Assembly (NCBI GenBank): GCA_036847185.1
Contig: DAIUAM010000027.1
Span: 1-45,974, forward strand
From: UBA4738 sp002413305
Lineage (GTDB): Bacteria > Actinomycetota > UBA4738
Length of the DNA stretch: 45,974 nt
Direction: 5' to 3'
This document shows positions 15,899 through 24,102 of the stretch, in pieces. Every line of letters starts with the position of its first letter. The stretch's first letter is position 1. Position numbers and translations under genes: made by a program. Under the pieces are notes generated by a model. The model was not told the origin of the DNA. It did not search any database and saw only the letters and a list, made by a program, of their open reading frames with translations.

Positions 15899-16834
15899 AT
15901 GCGGTGGGCCACGTTTCGCGATCACGCCGGCGCGACGCGGGTGGGCGTGGTGGCAGAGGACGAGATCCTCGCGCTCGAGCCCGGGGAGACTCTGCTCGGC
16001 CTCCTCGGCGACGAGGGCGAACGGCTCGCCGAAGCGGGCCGGCGGGCGCTGGTCACGCCGGCCGAGGTGGTTCGGCTCGATACGGCCACCCTGCTGGCCC
16101 CGGTGCCTCGGCCGCCGTCCATCCGCGACTTCTACGCGTTCGAGCAGCACGTTCGAACCGCCCGCCACCGGCGCGGCCTGGAGATGGATCCCGACTGGTA
16201 CGAGCTGCCGGTCTTCTACTTCAGCAACCCGGCGGCGGTGACCGGTCCGCACGGCGAGGTCCGGATGGCGCCGGGGACCGCTCAGTGGGACTTCGAGCTG
16301 GAGGTGGCCGCCATCGTCGGCCGGGGCGGACGGGACCTGGATCCCGAGGAGGCGGAGTCGCATATCGCCGGGTTCTGCGTGATGAACGACTGGAGCGCGC
16401 GCGACATCCAGCGGCGGGAGATGAAGCTCTCGATGGGGCCGGTGAAGGGGAAGGACACCGCGACCACCCTCGGGCCGGTGATGACCACGCCGGACGAGCT
16501 GGAGGGGTTCCGGAAGGACCGCGCGTACGACCTGGCGATGACGGCCACCGTCAACGCCCGGGAGTATTCCCGGGCGTCGCTGGCGGACATCTACTGGAGC
16601 TTCGGCGAGATGCTCGCCTACGCGTCCCGGGGGACCGAGCTCGTCCCCGGCGACGTGATCGGCTCGGGGACGTGCGGGACCGGCTGCATCCTGGAGCTCT
16701 CGCTGGTCCACGGCGAGGACGCGTATCCCTGGCTCCGGCCGGGCGACGAGGTCGTCCTGCAGGTCGATCAGCTCGGCCGGCTGGAGAACCGCGTGGTCGA
16801 AGGCCCCGCGCTGCGCGCCCTGAGGCCGGCGTGA
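15899..16834 (+). CDS. Fumarylacetoacetate hydrolase (FAH) family protein
   Basis: A 311-residue FAH-superfamily hydrolase that would cleave a C-C bond in a 2,4-dioxo acid using a divalent metal. Metal-binding acidic residues lie in WDFELEVAAIVGR (the ExE motif). Typical segments include NDWSARDIQRREM, GPVKGKDTATTLGP and GDVIGSGTCGTGCILEL. The N-terminal about 70 residues form the usual capping domain. An in-frame GTG at 15887 sits inside the -10 box, so ATG 15899 is chosen. The stop TGA overlaps the GTG of the DinB-like gene, so the two are translationally coupled. Possible substrates include fumarylpyruvate or acylpyruvates. Confidence 0.9.
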   Translation: MRWATFRDHAGATRVGVVAEDEILALEPGETLLGLLGDEGERLAEAGRRALVTPAEVVRLDTATLLAPVPRPPSIRDFYAFEQHVRTARHRRGLEMDPDWYELPVFYFSNPAAVTGPHGEVRMAPGTAQWDFELEVAAIVGRGGRDLDPEEAESHIAGFCVMNDWSARDIQRREMKLSMGPVKGKDTATTLGPVMTTPDELEGFRKDRAYDLAMTATVNAREYSRASLADIYWSFGEMLAYASRGTELVPGDVIGSGTCGTGCILELSLVHGEDAYPWLRPGDEVVLQVDQLGRLENRVVEGPALRALRPA

Positions 16835-17331
16835 CCGTCGCCGGCGACTTCCTCGTTAGGCTGGCCACGGCGCGGGACCGCCTGCGCGCCCACGCCTCCG
16901 CCGCGCCACCCCACGCCCTGACGTCGCCCGACCCTCCCTCCGGCGAGCGCTGGGATTGGGGGCAGGTGTGGGCACACGTCGGCGAGTTCTGCCCCTACTG
17001 GACCGGCCAGATCCGCGCGATCCTCGGACGCCCCGCGTCCGAGGACCCGGTCCCCTTCGGCAGGACGAAGGCGGACCCGGAACGGATCGCCGCGATCGAA
17101 CGTGACCGCCACGAGCCGGCGGCGTCGCTTCTCGACCGATTGGAAACCCAGCTCGAAGGCGTCCGTGCCCTGCTGGCTGGGCTGCGCGGCGAGGACTGGA
17201 AGCGGCGCGGCCGGCACCCGACCCTGGGGGACCTGGCCATGACGAAGATCGTGGACGAGTTCCTGGTGGGACACCTCGAAGCGCATGCCGACCAACTGGA
17301 CGAGCTGACCGGAGGACGCGCCGGCCGGTGA
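16831..17331 (+). CDS. DinB-fold / mycothiol-dependent maleylpyruvate isomerase-like protein
   Basis: A 166-residue four-helix-bundle protein of the DinB/MDMPI type. Candidate metal-binding histidines are in WAHVGEFCPYW and in VGHLEAHADQLDEL near the C-terminus. GTG 16831 overlaps the FAH stop as GTGA. Members include mycothiol-dependent maleylpyruvate isomerase, whose product is hydrolysed by FAH-family fumarylpyruvate hydrolase, so the pairing is suggestive of gentisate breakdown. No gentisate 1,2-dioxygenase is recognisable nearby. Other DinB functions remain possible. Confidence 0.75.
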   Translation: MTVAGDFLVRLATARDRLRAHASAAPPHALTSPDPPSGERWDWGQVWAHVGEFCPYWTGQIRAILGRPASEDPVPFGRTKADPERIAAIERDRHEPAASLLDRLETQLEGVRALLAGLRGEDWKRRGRHPTLGDLAMTKIVDEFLVGHLEAHADQLDELTGGRAGR

Positions 17332-17351
17332 GCCCGGCCCGAAAGCGGGCG

Positions 17352-19163
17352 TTAGGGTTGGGCCTGGATCCTCGAGCGGAGCGACGAACCGCGGGCCAGC
17401 GCCGAGATCTCCCGGGCGGGGAGCGGCGTGGCGAAGTAGAACCCCTGGCCCAGCCGGCAGCCGTGATCCACCAGGAAGCGCCACTGGTCTTTCGTCTCGA
17501 TCCCCTCGGCGAGGGGCGCCATGTCCAGGCTGTGCGCCAGCCGGATCATCGTGTCGACCATCGTCCCGGCGTCGCGGCGCTCCGGGAGATCCCGGATGAA
17601 CGTGCGGTCGATCTTCAGCACGTCCACCGGCAGGTCCCGCAGCCGGCTCAGCGACGAATAGCCGGTCCCGAAGTCATCGATGGCGAACCGGAGCCCGCGC
17701 GACCGGAGCGCGGTCAGGACGTGGAGCGTCCGGTCCGGGTCGATCATCGCTGCCGACTCGGTCACCTCGACCATCACGTGACTCGGTTCGATGCGGAAGC
17801 GGTCGACCGCGTTCAGCATCCGGCCGATGATCTCCGGGTGCCACAGCTGGCGCGCGGAGAGGTTGAAACTGACGTCCAGGTTCAGGCCTTCGTCCCGCCA
17901 CCGTTCGAGCTGCTCCAGCATCGCCTCGACCACCCAGTCGCCGATGGCTCCGATCAGCCCCGTCTCCTCCGCGAGCGGGATGAAGTCGTTCGGCAAGAGC
18001 GTGCCACGAACCGGGTCCTGCCATCGGACCAGCGCCTCGACACCCAGCAGGTCCCCCCGCACGAGGTCGACGATCGGCTGGTAGAGCAGGAACCAACGCC
18101 GGTGCTCCACGGCCTTGCGCAGGCTCATGGCCAGTGTGAGCTTGCTCTCCTCGCCGGCCCCGCCGCCGCCGCCGCCGGGGAGCATCGCGTAGCCGCCAGG
18201 GCCGCCATTCTTCGACAGGCGCATCGCCGCATTCGCGCCCCGCAGCAACGACTTCGCATCGGGCGCGTGCAGCGGGAAGAGCCCGATCCCGACGCTGGCG
18301 GTGACGTAGATCTCGGTCCCGCCCAGGTCGAACGGCCCCTGCAGGCATTCGGCCACCCGGCCAGCGACCGTCTCCGCCACGAACAGCGCGTTGTCCCCGT
18401 CGCGGACGGTGACGTCCCCGACCGTGCCGGAGAACGTCCGCTGGAGGTCGGGGACCAGCAGAAGAAACTCGTCGCCGCCGAGACGCGCCACGACGTCCGC
18501 GCCGAACTCGACCGTCCACAGCCGGGCGGCGACCTGGCGGATCAGTTCGTCACCGGCCTCGTGCCCCAGGTTCTCGTTGACCAGACGGAAGTTGTCGATG
18601 CCGAGATAGAGCACGGCGACGGCCATGTCATGCTGCCCGGCCCGGGCGATGGCCCGTTCGAGCAGCTCCTCGAACATGATCCTGTTGGGGAGCTGGGTGA
18701 GCCGGTCGTGGTAGGCGAGGAAGGCCACCTGCGATTGGGCCTTCTTGCGCTCCGTGATGTCGCGGATGTAGCCGGCGAACCGGATCTCGCCGGGCGCGTC
18801 GACCCGGATGACGGTGAGCTCGATGGGGAACTCGGTCCCGTCGGCCCGTCGTCCCCGCAGCTCGACCCGGCGGTTCACGATCGTGCCCTCGCCGGTGGCG
18901 AGGTACCGGCGGAGGCCGGCGCGATGGAGGTCGCGCAGGTCGAAGGGGAGCAGGACCTCGGCCAGCTCGCGCCCGATGACCTGGTCGCGGCGATAGCCGA
19001 ACGTCTGCTCCGCGGCGGCATTGAAGCGGGTGATGGTGCCTTGCGCGTCCATGCCGACCACGCAGTCGAGGGCAGCTTCCAGCATTGCGCTGGCCCGCGC
19101 TTCGGCGGTGCGAAGGTCCTCCAACTCCGCCAGCAGGCGTGGGAGATCCATCGAGGTATCCAT
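17352..19163 (-). CDS. PAS-GGDEF-EAL cyclic-di-GMP protein
   Basis: About 603 residues, no transmembrane segment. PAS at residues 25-140 (TITRFNAAAEQTFGYRRDQVIGRE ... PAC tail GYIRDITERKKA), GGDEF at 145-325 with intact signature RLGGDEF, and EAL at 340-595. EAL has EAL in GVEALVRWQ and intact DDFGTGYSSLSRL, KIDRTFI and AEGIET, so phosphodiesterase activity is expected. The position of the inhibitory RxxD site before GGDEF reads FGAD, so product inhibition is probably absent. Poly-glycine (GGGGGGAGEES) links the two domains. Starts possible at ATG 19163 or TTG 19190; neither has a good ribosome site. It turns c-di-GMP over in response to an unknown PAS signal. Confidence 0.93.
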   Translation of the reverse strand: MDTSMDLPRLLAELEDLRTAEARASAMLEAALDCVVGMDAQGTITRFNAAAEQTFGYRRDQVIGRELAEVLLPFDLRDLHRAGLRRYLATGEGTIVNRRVELRGRRADGTEFPIELTVIRVDAPGEIRFAGYIRDITERKKAQSQVAFLAYHDRLTQLPNRIMFEELLERAIARAGQHDMAVAVLYLGIDNFRLVNENLGHEAGDELIRQVAARLWTVEFGADVVARLGGDEFLLLVPDLQRTFSGTVGDVTVRDGDNALFVAETVAGRVAECLQGPFDLGGTEIYVTASVGIGLFPLHAPDAKSLLRGANAAMRLSKNGGPGGYAMLPGGGGGGAGEESKLTLAMSLRKAVEHRRWFLLYQPIVDLVRGDLLGVEALVRWQDPVRGTLLPNDFIPLAEETGLIGAIGDWVVEAMLEQLERWRDEGLNLDVSFNLSARQLWHPEIIGRMLNAVDRFRIEPSHVMVEVTESAAMIDPDRTLHVLTALRSRGLRFAIDDFGTGYSSLSRLRDLPVDVLKIDRTFIRDLPERRDAGTMVDTMIRLAHSLDMAPLAEGIETKDQWRFLVDHGCRLGQGFYFATPLPAREISALARGSSLRSRIQAQP

Positions 19164-19240
19164 GTCGAAGGCCGGCTTGGGCTCGGTCAACGGTAGTTGG
19201 CTCGCCAGGGGGGGCCAATGGGGCGTTCACGTGATATCCG

Positions 19241-19258
19241 CTACCCGACTCAGGGTAG
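19241..19258 (-). terminator. Weak terminator-like hairpin
   Basis: CTACCC/GGGTAG form a 6-bp stem with a 6-base loop, after the stop of the minus-strand propeller gene (19316) and before the PAS-GGDEF-EAL gene. It is short and lacks a U-tract; it could equally be part of the promoter region of the latter. Confidence 0.3.
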
Positions 19259-19315
19259 TGGGGCACGGGACTTCGGACGGAGACCGCGTGATCGACTCGG
19301 TCGATGTTCGACCGG

Positions 19316-21334
19316 TCAGTCGTCCCCCCGGATCGTTCCGAGTCCGTTCCCATCAGCGATGGTGACTCCCGGCGGGACGGACGTCAGAGTCAGCGTGTAG
19401 CTTTCGTCCGGCTCGACCGCGGTGTCCCCGTGCACCAGCACCGTGACTGACGCCGAGGTCTTGCCCGACGGGATGGTGACCGAGCCGCTCTTGGACGCGT
19501 AGTCCCCCGGGGCAACGGCGGTGCCGTCCGCCGTCGCGTAGAACACCGTGGTGTCCGTAGGACGGGCCGCGGACAGCGTAACGGTGAACGTCGCCTTGGT
19601 CGTCTTCGCTCCGCCCTCCCACACGGTCACGTCGCCGACCGCCACCCATGGGTCCGATGGCGGGTAGTCGTCGCGGATCACGGTCTGGCCCTGTTGATCG
19701 GCCAGGACCGCACCGATCGGCGAAGAGAGGTTCAGGGAGAAATTCTGGTCCCCGGTGATGATCGTGTCCCCTTTGACCGTCACCTTCACCTGGGCCGAGG
19801 TCATGCCGGCCGGGATGGTCACGGTTCCCGACGTCGCCTGGTAGTCGGCGGGCGCTGTCGCCGTGCCGTCCGCGGTGGCGTAGCTCACCGTCGCGTCGGC
19901 GGTCGAGGGCTGGGACAGAGTGAGCGTGAACGTGGCGGTGGTCTTCCCCGTGTGGGGCTCAGGTACGAGCACGTCTCCTACGGACAGGAAGGGGAGGGGC
20001 TCCCGCACGAACACGTCACCATTCTTGTTGCCGTCGGCGGTCACCATGTTGTCCGCGTTCGTCGAGAACCCGACCACGTTACCGTCGCCGCTCACCTCCT
20101 GGTTGCTCACCGTGTTGCTCGCGGCGCCGATGCCCATGAACCTCGCGCACCCTCCGTCCTGTGCGAAGCTCAGCTTCTGGGTGACGCCCAGGGCGCGATC
20201 CCGAGTGAACACGTCGGCCTCGCTGCAGAACGGGTCGGGCGTGATGTTCATGGAAGCCGACCAGAACGCCACCGTGCGGCCGTCGCCGCTGATGGCCGGG
20301 CCCCCGCTCACGCTGTTCCCATCCCCTCCGGTGTCGGTCACGCTGTCGCGCTCGGTGGTTCCCGCCGTGAGAACTCGATCGAAGACGTCCTGCATCCCGT
20401 TGCCGTCGGCGGGGACGAGGTTGTCCGCGAAGCTGTCGAAGGCGACGACGGAACCGGAGTCATCGATCGAGGCGTCGTCGCTGGCGCCGTGTCCGCTCCC
20501 ACCTCCCACCGCAGCGCTGACCAGGGTGAACGCGCCCGTGGCCTTCGTCCAGGTGAACACGTCCGCTGCGTTGTTCGCGTCGCCCGACACCAGACGGGAG
20601 GAGGTCGAAGTGAACGCGACGACCCCACCGTCCGCATCGACGTCGGGATGATTGCTCGTGCCCGGAGCAGAGAAATTGCTGACCTTGCTGACGAGGGTGA
20701 TTGCCCCGGTCGTCCGGTCGGCCAGGAACACGTCTTCCGCATTGTTCGAGTCCCCCGTCGCCAGGTTCGACGCGAACGAGGAGAACGCGATCCAGCGCCC
20801 GTCCGTGCTGATCGAGGATCCCTGGCTCTGTTGATTCGCCTGGCCGAGGGGAGGGTCGATGCTGACGAGCTTGGTGGTTCCCTTCTTGAGATCACGCACG
20901 AAGATGTCCGGGAAGCCGTTCGTGTCGCCCGGGACGATGTTGTCGGCCCACGACTGGAACGCGACGAAGCGGCCGTCGCCGCTGATCGAGGGGTACTGGT
21001 TGATGTCGTCCGCCGGCGCCCCGCCCACCCCGACGCTGACCAGGGTGGTGGTGTTCGTCTGGAGGTCGCGGACGAAGATGTCCCGTTTGCCGTTGGTGTC
21101 GCCACTCACCAGGTTCGACGCGTCCGACCAGAAGGCCACCCACCGCCCGTCGTTGCTCACGGAGTTGCCGATGCTCTGGGCGTCTCCGTCCCCGCCAGCG
21201 GGATCCACGCTGACCCTGACGTTCTGCGCGACTGGGAGAGCTTGGGTCGATGGAGCAGTCACCACGAAGAGGAGGCAGATCAAAGATACGGAGATTCCCG
21301 CCGCCACCCAAGACCCCGCAGATGTCGCCCGCAT
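19316..21334 (-). CDS. Secreted TolB-like beta-propeller with two Calx-beta domains
   Basis: A 672-residue exported protein. A signal peptide is visible (MRATSAGSWVAAGISVSLIC then a hydrophobic run to STQALP). Residues 35-470 are about six repeats of the form SxDGRWVAFxSxASNLVxGDxNxxxDIFVRDxxTxxTTLVS, a TolB/WD40-like propeller. Two Calx-beta domains follow (about 470-570 and 575-670), each with the YATADGTAxAPxDY segment. It is predicted to act outside the cell in binding or adhesion, possibly with calcium; no catalytic residues are evident. Start chosen at ATG 21334, which has GGAGATCGGAG upstream and opens the signal peptide; the frame runs open to 21487. Confidence 0.85.
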   Translation of the reverse strand: MRATSAGSWVAAGISVSLICLLFVVTAPSTQALPVAQNVRVSVDPAGGDGDAQSIGNSVSNDGRWVAFWSDASNLVSGDTNGKRDIFVRDLQTNTTTLVSVGVGGAPADDINQYPSISGDGRFVAFQSWADNIVPGDTNGFPDIFVRDLKKGTTKLVSIDPPLGQANQQSQGSSISTDGRWIAFSSFASNLATGDSNNAEDVFLADRTTGAITLVSKVSNFSAPGTSNHPDVDADGGVVAFTSTSSRLVSGDANNAADVFTWTKATGAFTLVSAAVGGGSGHGASDDASIDDSGSVVAFDSFADNLVPADGNGMQDVFDRVLTAGTTERDSVTDTGGDGNSVSGGPAISGDGRTVAFWSASMNITPDPFCSEADVFTRDRALGVTQKLSFAQDGGCARFMGIGAASNTVSNQEVSGDGNVVGFSTNADNMVTADGNKNGDVFVREPLPFLSVGDVLVPEPHTGKTTATFTLTLSQPSTADATVSYATADGTATAPADYQATSGTVTIPAGMTSAQVKVTVKGDTIITGDQNFSLNLSSPIGAVLADQQGQTVIRDDYPPSDPWVAVGDVTVWEGGAKTTKATFTVTLSAARPTDTTVFYATADGTAVAPGDYASKSGSVTIPSGKTSASVTVLVHGDTAVEPDESYTLTLTSVPPGVTIADGNGLGTIRGDD

Positions 21335-21423
21335 AGATACTCCGATCTCCAGCCGGGGCAGGAGCATACGCCTTCCGCGCGAAACGGTGATCGGGCTGTT
21401 GGGCGATCCTGGGATGGCACGAT

Positions 21424-21462
21424 TTCGGTAGACTCGGCTGCCGGAAAGAGGTCGCCTGGTCC
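21424..21462 (+). repeat. Degenerate copy of the tRNA-Ser promoter and tRNA 5' end
   Basis: This stretch matches 25131-25168 with three mismatches and one single-base gap. It includes the TAGACT -10 box (21429-21434), the spacer CTGCCGG, and the first about 18 bases of tRNA-Ser (AGAGGTCGCCTGGTCC). The match stops after GTCC, so no functional tRNA remains. It lies about 60 bases before the Rieske start and may drive that gene. Confidence 0.75.
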
Positions 21463-21520
21463 TGAGGGCAGGCAGAGCATCGTGCACATGTGAAACGGGA
21501 CCGATGGAGGTGATCAGGGA

Positions 21521-21871
21521 GTGACCACGGAGATCGAGGTGGGCTCCGCGTCCGACCTGCCCCCCGGGGCCGTCGTGGGGGCTGGTCCCTGGGCGGTCGG
21601 CAACTCACTCGGGACACCCTTCGCGGTGAGTCGGCGGTGCCGACACCTCTTCGCCGACCTGGCGAAAGGGCGGATCGATACGGACGGCTGCCTGGTCTGT
21701 CCGTGGCATGGCTCGAAGTACGACGTGACCACCGGCAGGATGGTCCGCGGCCCCCAGGGGTCCTTCGCCAAGATCCCGGGGCTCGGGCCGAGCTACAAGT
21801 TCCTCACCCGCGTTCTCCCCCTGCGCCGGGGGAACGTGGTCGAACGAGCCGGCAGGCTGTACGTACGCTGA
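21521..21871 (+). CDS. Small Rieske [2Fe-2S] protein
   Basis: A 116-residue stand-alone Rieske ferredoxin-like protein. Cluster ligands are in CRH (C-x-H, near residue 39) and CPWHG (C-x-x-H, near residue 60), with 15-17 residues between, as in the family. SKYDVTTGRMVRGP and the GNVVERAGRLYVR end are typical of nitrite reductase small-subunit and dioxygenase-ferredoxin types. It should carry electrons to an oxygenase or reductase, but none is adjacent. GTG 21521 has an excellent ribosome site, GGAGGTGAT. A copy of the tRNA-Ser promoter lies about 90 bases upstream. Confidence 0.88.
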   Translation: MTTEIEVGSASDLPPGAVVGAGPWAVGNSLGTPFAVSRRCRHLFADLAKGRIDTDGCLVCPWHGSKYDVTTGRMVRGPQGSFAKIPGLGPSYKFLTRVLPLRRGNVVERAGRLYVR

Positions 21872-21922
21872 GGCTCGTCGCGCGGGCTGGGAATCGGCGA
21901 CAGGAGCACTCCGTATGACGCG

Positions 21923-21952
21923 CCAGGGGGACCGGACTTCCGGTCCCCCTGG
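21923..21952. terminator. Strong bidirectional intrinsic terminator
   Basis: CCAGGGGGACCGG and CCGGTCCCCCTGG form a perfect 13-bp stem with a 4-base ACTT loop, followed by CCTTCTAT. It sits between the convergent Rieske gene and the minus-strand sialidase-like gene and fits termination of both. Confidence 0.85.
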
Positions 21953-21999
21953 CCTTCTATCTGGATGGCATCGAGATAGACGAGCCCGTCGTCGGCTGG

Positions 22000-23826
22000 C
22001 TATCTGGCGAAGTAGATGTCCTCCTCCACGGTGCCACCCTGTCCTCTCGTATCGGCCCATACCACGTAGGGAAGGCCATTACCGAACGTGGCCACCCACA
22101 TGTAGTCGCCGATGAAGCCTGCCTCCACCGGGTTGTTCGCCGGGAGCAGGTTCGGCATCGATGACGTGGTCAGTCGGGTGTATGAGAAGGACGGCGTCAC
22201 GCTCGCGGGATTGCCGATCGTCGCCAGCGTGATGTCATTGCAGCCGTCTGTCTCGCACGTCCCGAAGTGCCGGTCGTAGAAGGCGACGTAGAGCGTGCTG
22301 CCGTTCGACGACACCGAGCTCCACGGCTGCCACTGGGCGCTGGCGCCGAACGTCGCCGGCGGCGTGACCAGGAACGGAGCGCTCCAGGTGGCCCCGCCGT
22401 TCGTCGAGGCAGCGTAGAACACGTCGTTGTCGCAGGGCGGCGTGTCCGAGGCTGCATTGGAGAGCGGCAAGCAGCTCGGGCTGGTCGAGGCGTCTGCGTT
22501 CCGGTAGTCGCCCCACGCGAAGAACAGGTTCCCGTTGTTGGCGATCGAGATGGAACCCTCGACGAAGTCGTCCATCCGGTAACCGTTGGACGGCAGGCAT
22601 GCGCGCCCGGATGGGCAACCCGAGGTTCCGTCCGGGCCGACCGGCTGGGTGCCGAAGTCATCGCCGATCTTCACCGGGCGGGTCCAACTCGCGGCCAGGC
22701 TGCAGTCTGCGCTCGCCGGGCACGTGACCACCATGTGCTGGTTCACACCGGTGGTGGGCGTATTCCCGTTCCCGAAGGCGACGTAGATCGTTCCATCGGG
22801 TCCCACGATGGGCTGCGAGCCCTGGTCCTGGTCACAGGCGTTGGCGTTGCTCTCACCGCTGAACGCGGTGCATGCCGCCGTGTTGCGTCCACTGATCTCG
22901 ATGCCTGGGGACCACGTCGCCCCGCCGTCCGTGGACTGGCTGAAGTAGATGGGGCTGTTCGCCCCGACCCCGAAGTGCGTCGGCTCGAACCGGGTCCACG
23001 TCATGTATACGTTGTCGTGCTTGGGGCTCGCGGCGTGCGCGTCGGCCGTGAGGAGCTCCTTGTCGTTGAAGATGGCAGGATTGTTGTCGTTGGCCACGAT
23101 CCCGAGCGGAGTGTCGGAGTACTCCTGGAACGGCCCCGCCACGGTGCTGTGGTAGAAGGCGCCCCCGATGGGGGCGTTGGACTTGGCGACGATCACGGCG
23201 CTGGCCGCCGAGGCGATATCGAACAGCACGCCGCCCGCATAGGCGTTCCCGGCCGAATCGAACGCCGCTGTGGGGTCGCTGCACGCATCCGCCGTGTGGT
23301 TGTCCAGGAGGATGGTCTGGTAGAAGGGCGGGAGCTGGTCACCCCAGGTCGCCCCGCCGTCGAAGGACCAGTCGTACCCGCAGTGGTTGAACCCGATGCG
23401 GGAGTCGTTCTGCCCGGCGATCAGGTTCTTCGTGTTCAACGGGTTGATGGCGATGGTCTCCTCGGCCTGCCTGCGGAGGGAACAGTCCTGGTTGACCCGA
23501 ACGTTCGTCGGTGTACCGCCCAGCGTCTTCGCGCATCCTTGCGTGTGGAGGGCGGAGCTGGGGAGCGCCGCCTTCGGCGCGGCCTGGACCCGTTGGTTCA
23601 AGACCCCCGTTTGCTGTAGCAGGGCATACATCACGCCTGAGGACACGTGCTGGAGCCACTTGGGCGCCTTCTGCTGCCCCAGTTCGATGGCCAGCTGACG
23701 AGCGAGAACTTGGTTCCCGACCGGTGCCGCTGCGGCGGGCGGCGTCCCCAGTTGGGTACCGACCAAGCTGAGTGCTGCGAGGGGCACCGTCGCTGCCCCG
23801 ATGAACCAGCGAACTCTCTTTCGCAT
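22000..23826 (-). CDS. Secreted BNR/Asp-box (sialidase-fold) protein
   Basis: A 608-residue exported protein with a clear signal peptide (MRKRVRWFIGAATVPLAALS ... AAAAPVG). From about residue 110 it carries a beta-propeller with Asp-box repeats: SFDGGATWGD, STDGGATWSP and STNGGATWSA. Such propellers occur in sialidases and in non-enzymatic exo-alpha-sialidase-like proteins. I cannot find a convincing arginine triad, so enzymatic activity is not claimed. Six or more cysteine pairs suggest disulfides outside the cell. GGAAAGGA supplies a good ribosome site before ATG 23826. It is the same general type as the protein at 33672-35177. Confidence 0.85.
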   Translation of the reverse strand: MRKRVRWFIGAATVPLAALSLVGTQLGTPPAAAAPVGNQVLARQLAIELGQQKAPKWLQHVSSGVMYALLQQTGVLNQRVQAAPKAALPSSALHTQGCAKTLGGTPTNVRVNQDCSLRRQAEETIAINPLNTKNLIAGQNDSRIGFNHCGYDWSFDGGATWGDQLPPFYQTILLDNHTADACSDPTAAFDSAGNAYAGGVLFDIASAASAVIVAKSNAPIGGAFYHSTVAGPFQEYSDTPLGIVANDNNPAIFNDKELLTADAHAASPKHDNVYMTWTRFEPTHFGVGANSPIYFSQSTDGGATWSPGIEISGRNTAACTAFSGESNANACDQDQGSQPIVGPDGTIYVAFGNGNTPTTGVNQHMVVTCPASADCSLAASWTRPVKIGDDFGTQPVGPDGTSGCPSGRACLPSNGYRMDDFVEGSISIANNGNLFFAWGDYRNADASTSPSCLPLSNAASDTPPCDNDVFYAASTNGGATWSAPFLVTPPATFGASAQWQPWSSVSSNGSTLYVAFYDRHFGTCETDGCNDITLATIGNPASVTPSFSYTRLTTSSMPNLLPANNPVEAGFIGDYMWVATFGNGLPYVVWADTRGQGGTVEEDIYFAR

Positions 23827-24014
23827 GGTTGTCCTTTCCGAAGTGATTGACTACATAAGGGGCGCGTCCGAAATCAGGCGTTTCGCTGCCTTCCCTCCTT
23901 TCATGTCCTGCGCGGCCAGGGTCGAGCATCCATTTCCGGTCGGCCCTTGTCAAACGGGCCCTTGACCTGGTGAGGATGTGACGGCCGGTACCTCCGGAGG
24001 CTGACCGAGAGCAC

Positions 24015-24046
24015 ACCGTTTCTGTGGCCGCGGGCACCGAAACGGT
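24015..24046. promoter_or_regulatory. Inverted repeat, possible operator
   Basis: ACCGTTTC (24015-24022) and GAAACGGT (24039-24046) are perfect inverted 8-mers, with an inner GTG/CAC match. The repeat ends 13 bases before a TACGGT -10-like box (24060-24065), so it overlaps the expected -35 of the small gene at 24103. No regulator is identifiable. Confidence 0.4.
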
Positions 24047-24102
24047 CGCGACGCATGGCTACGGTGCACTCAAGCAGTCGAACCGAGCGGAGGGAGGCTT
24101 CC

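Noticed and set aside
17337..17350. GCCCG-AAAG-CGGGC hairpin as a terminator between convergent genes
   Set aside because: Only a 5-bp stem with no tail; too weak to call in DNA this GC-rich.
18165..18182. GCC/CCG tandem run as a regulatory repeat
   Set aside because: It encodes the poly-glycine linker of the GGDEF-EAL protein.
17328..19196. 622-residue plus-strand frame opposite the GGDEF-EAL gene
   Set aside because: The minus strand has every catalytic motif of GGDEF and EAL; the plus frame has none.
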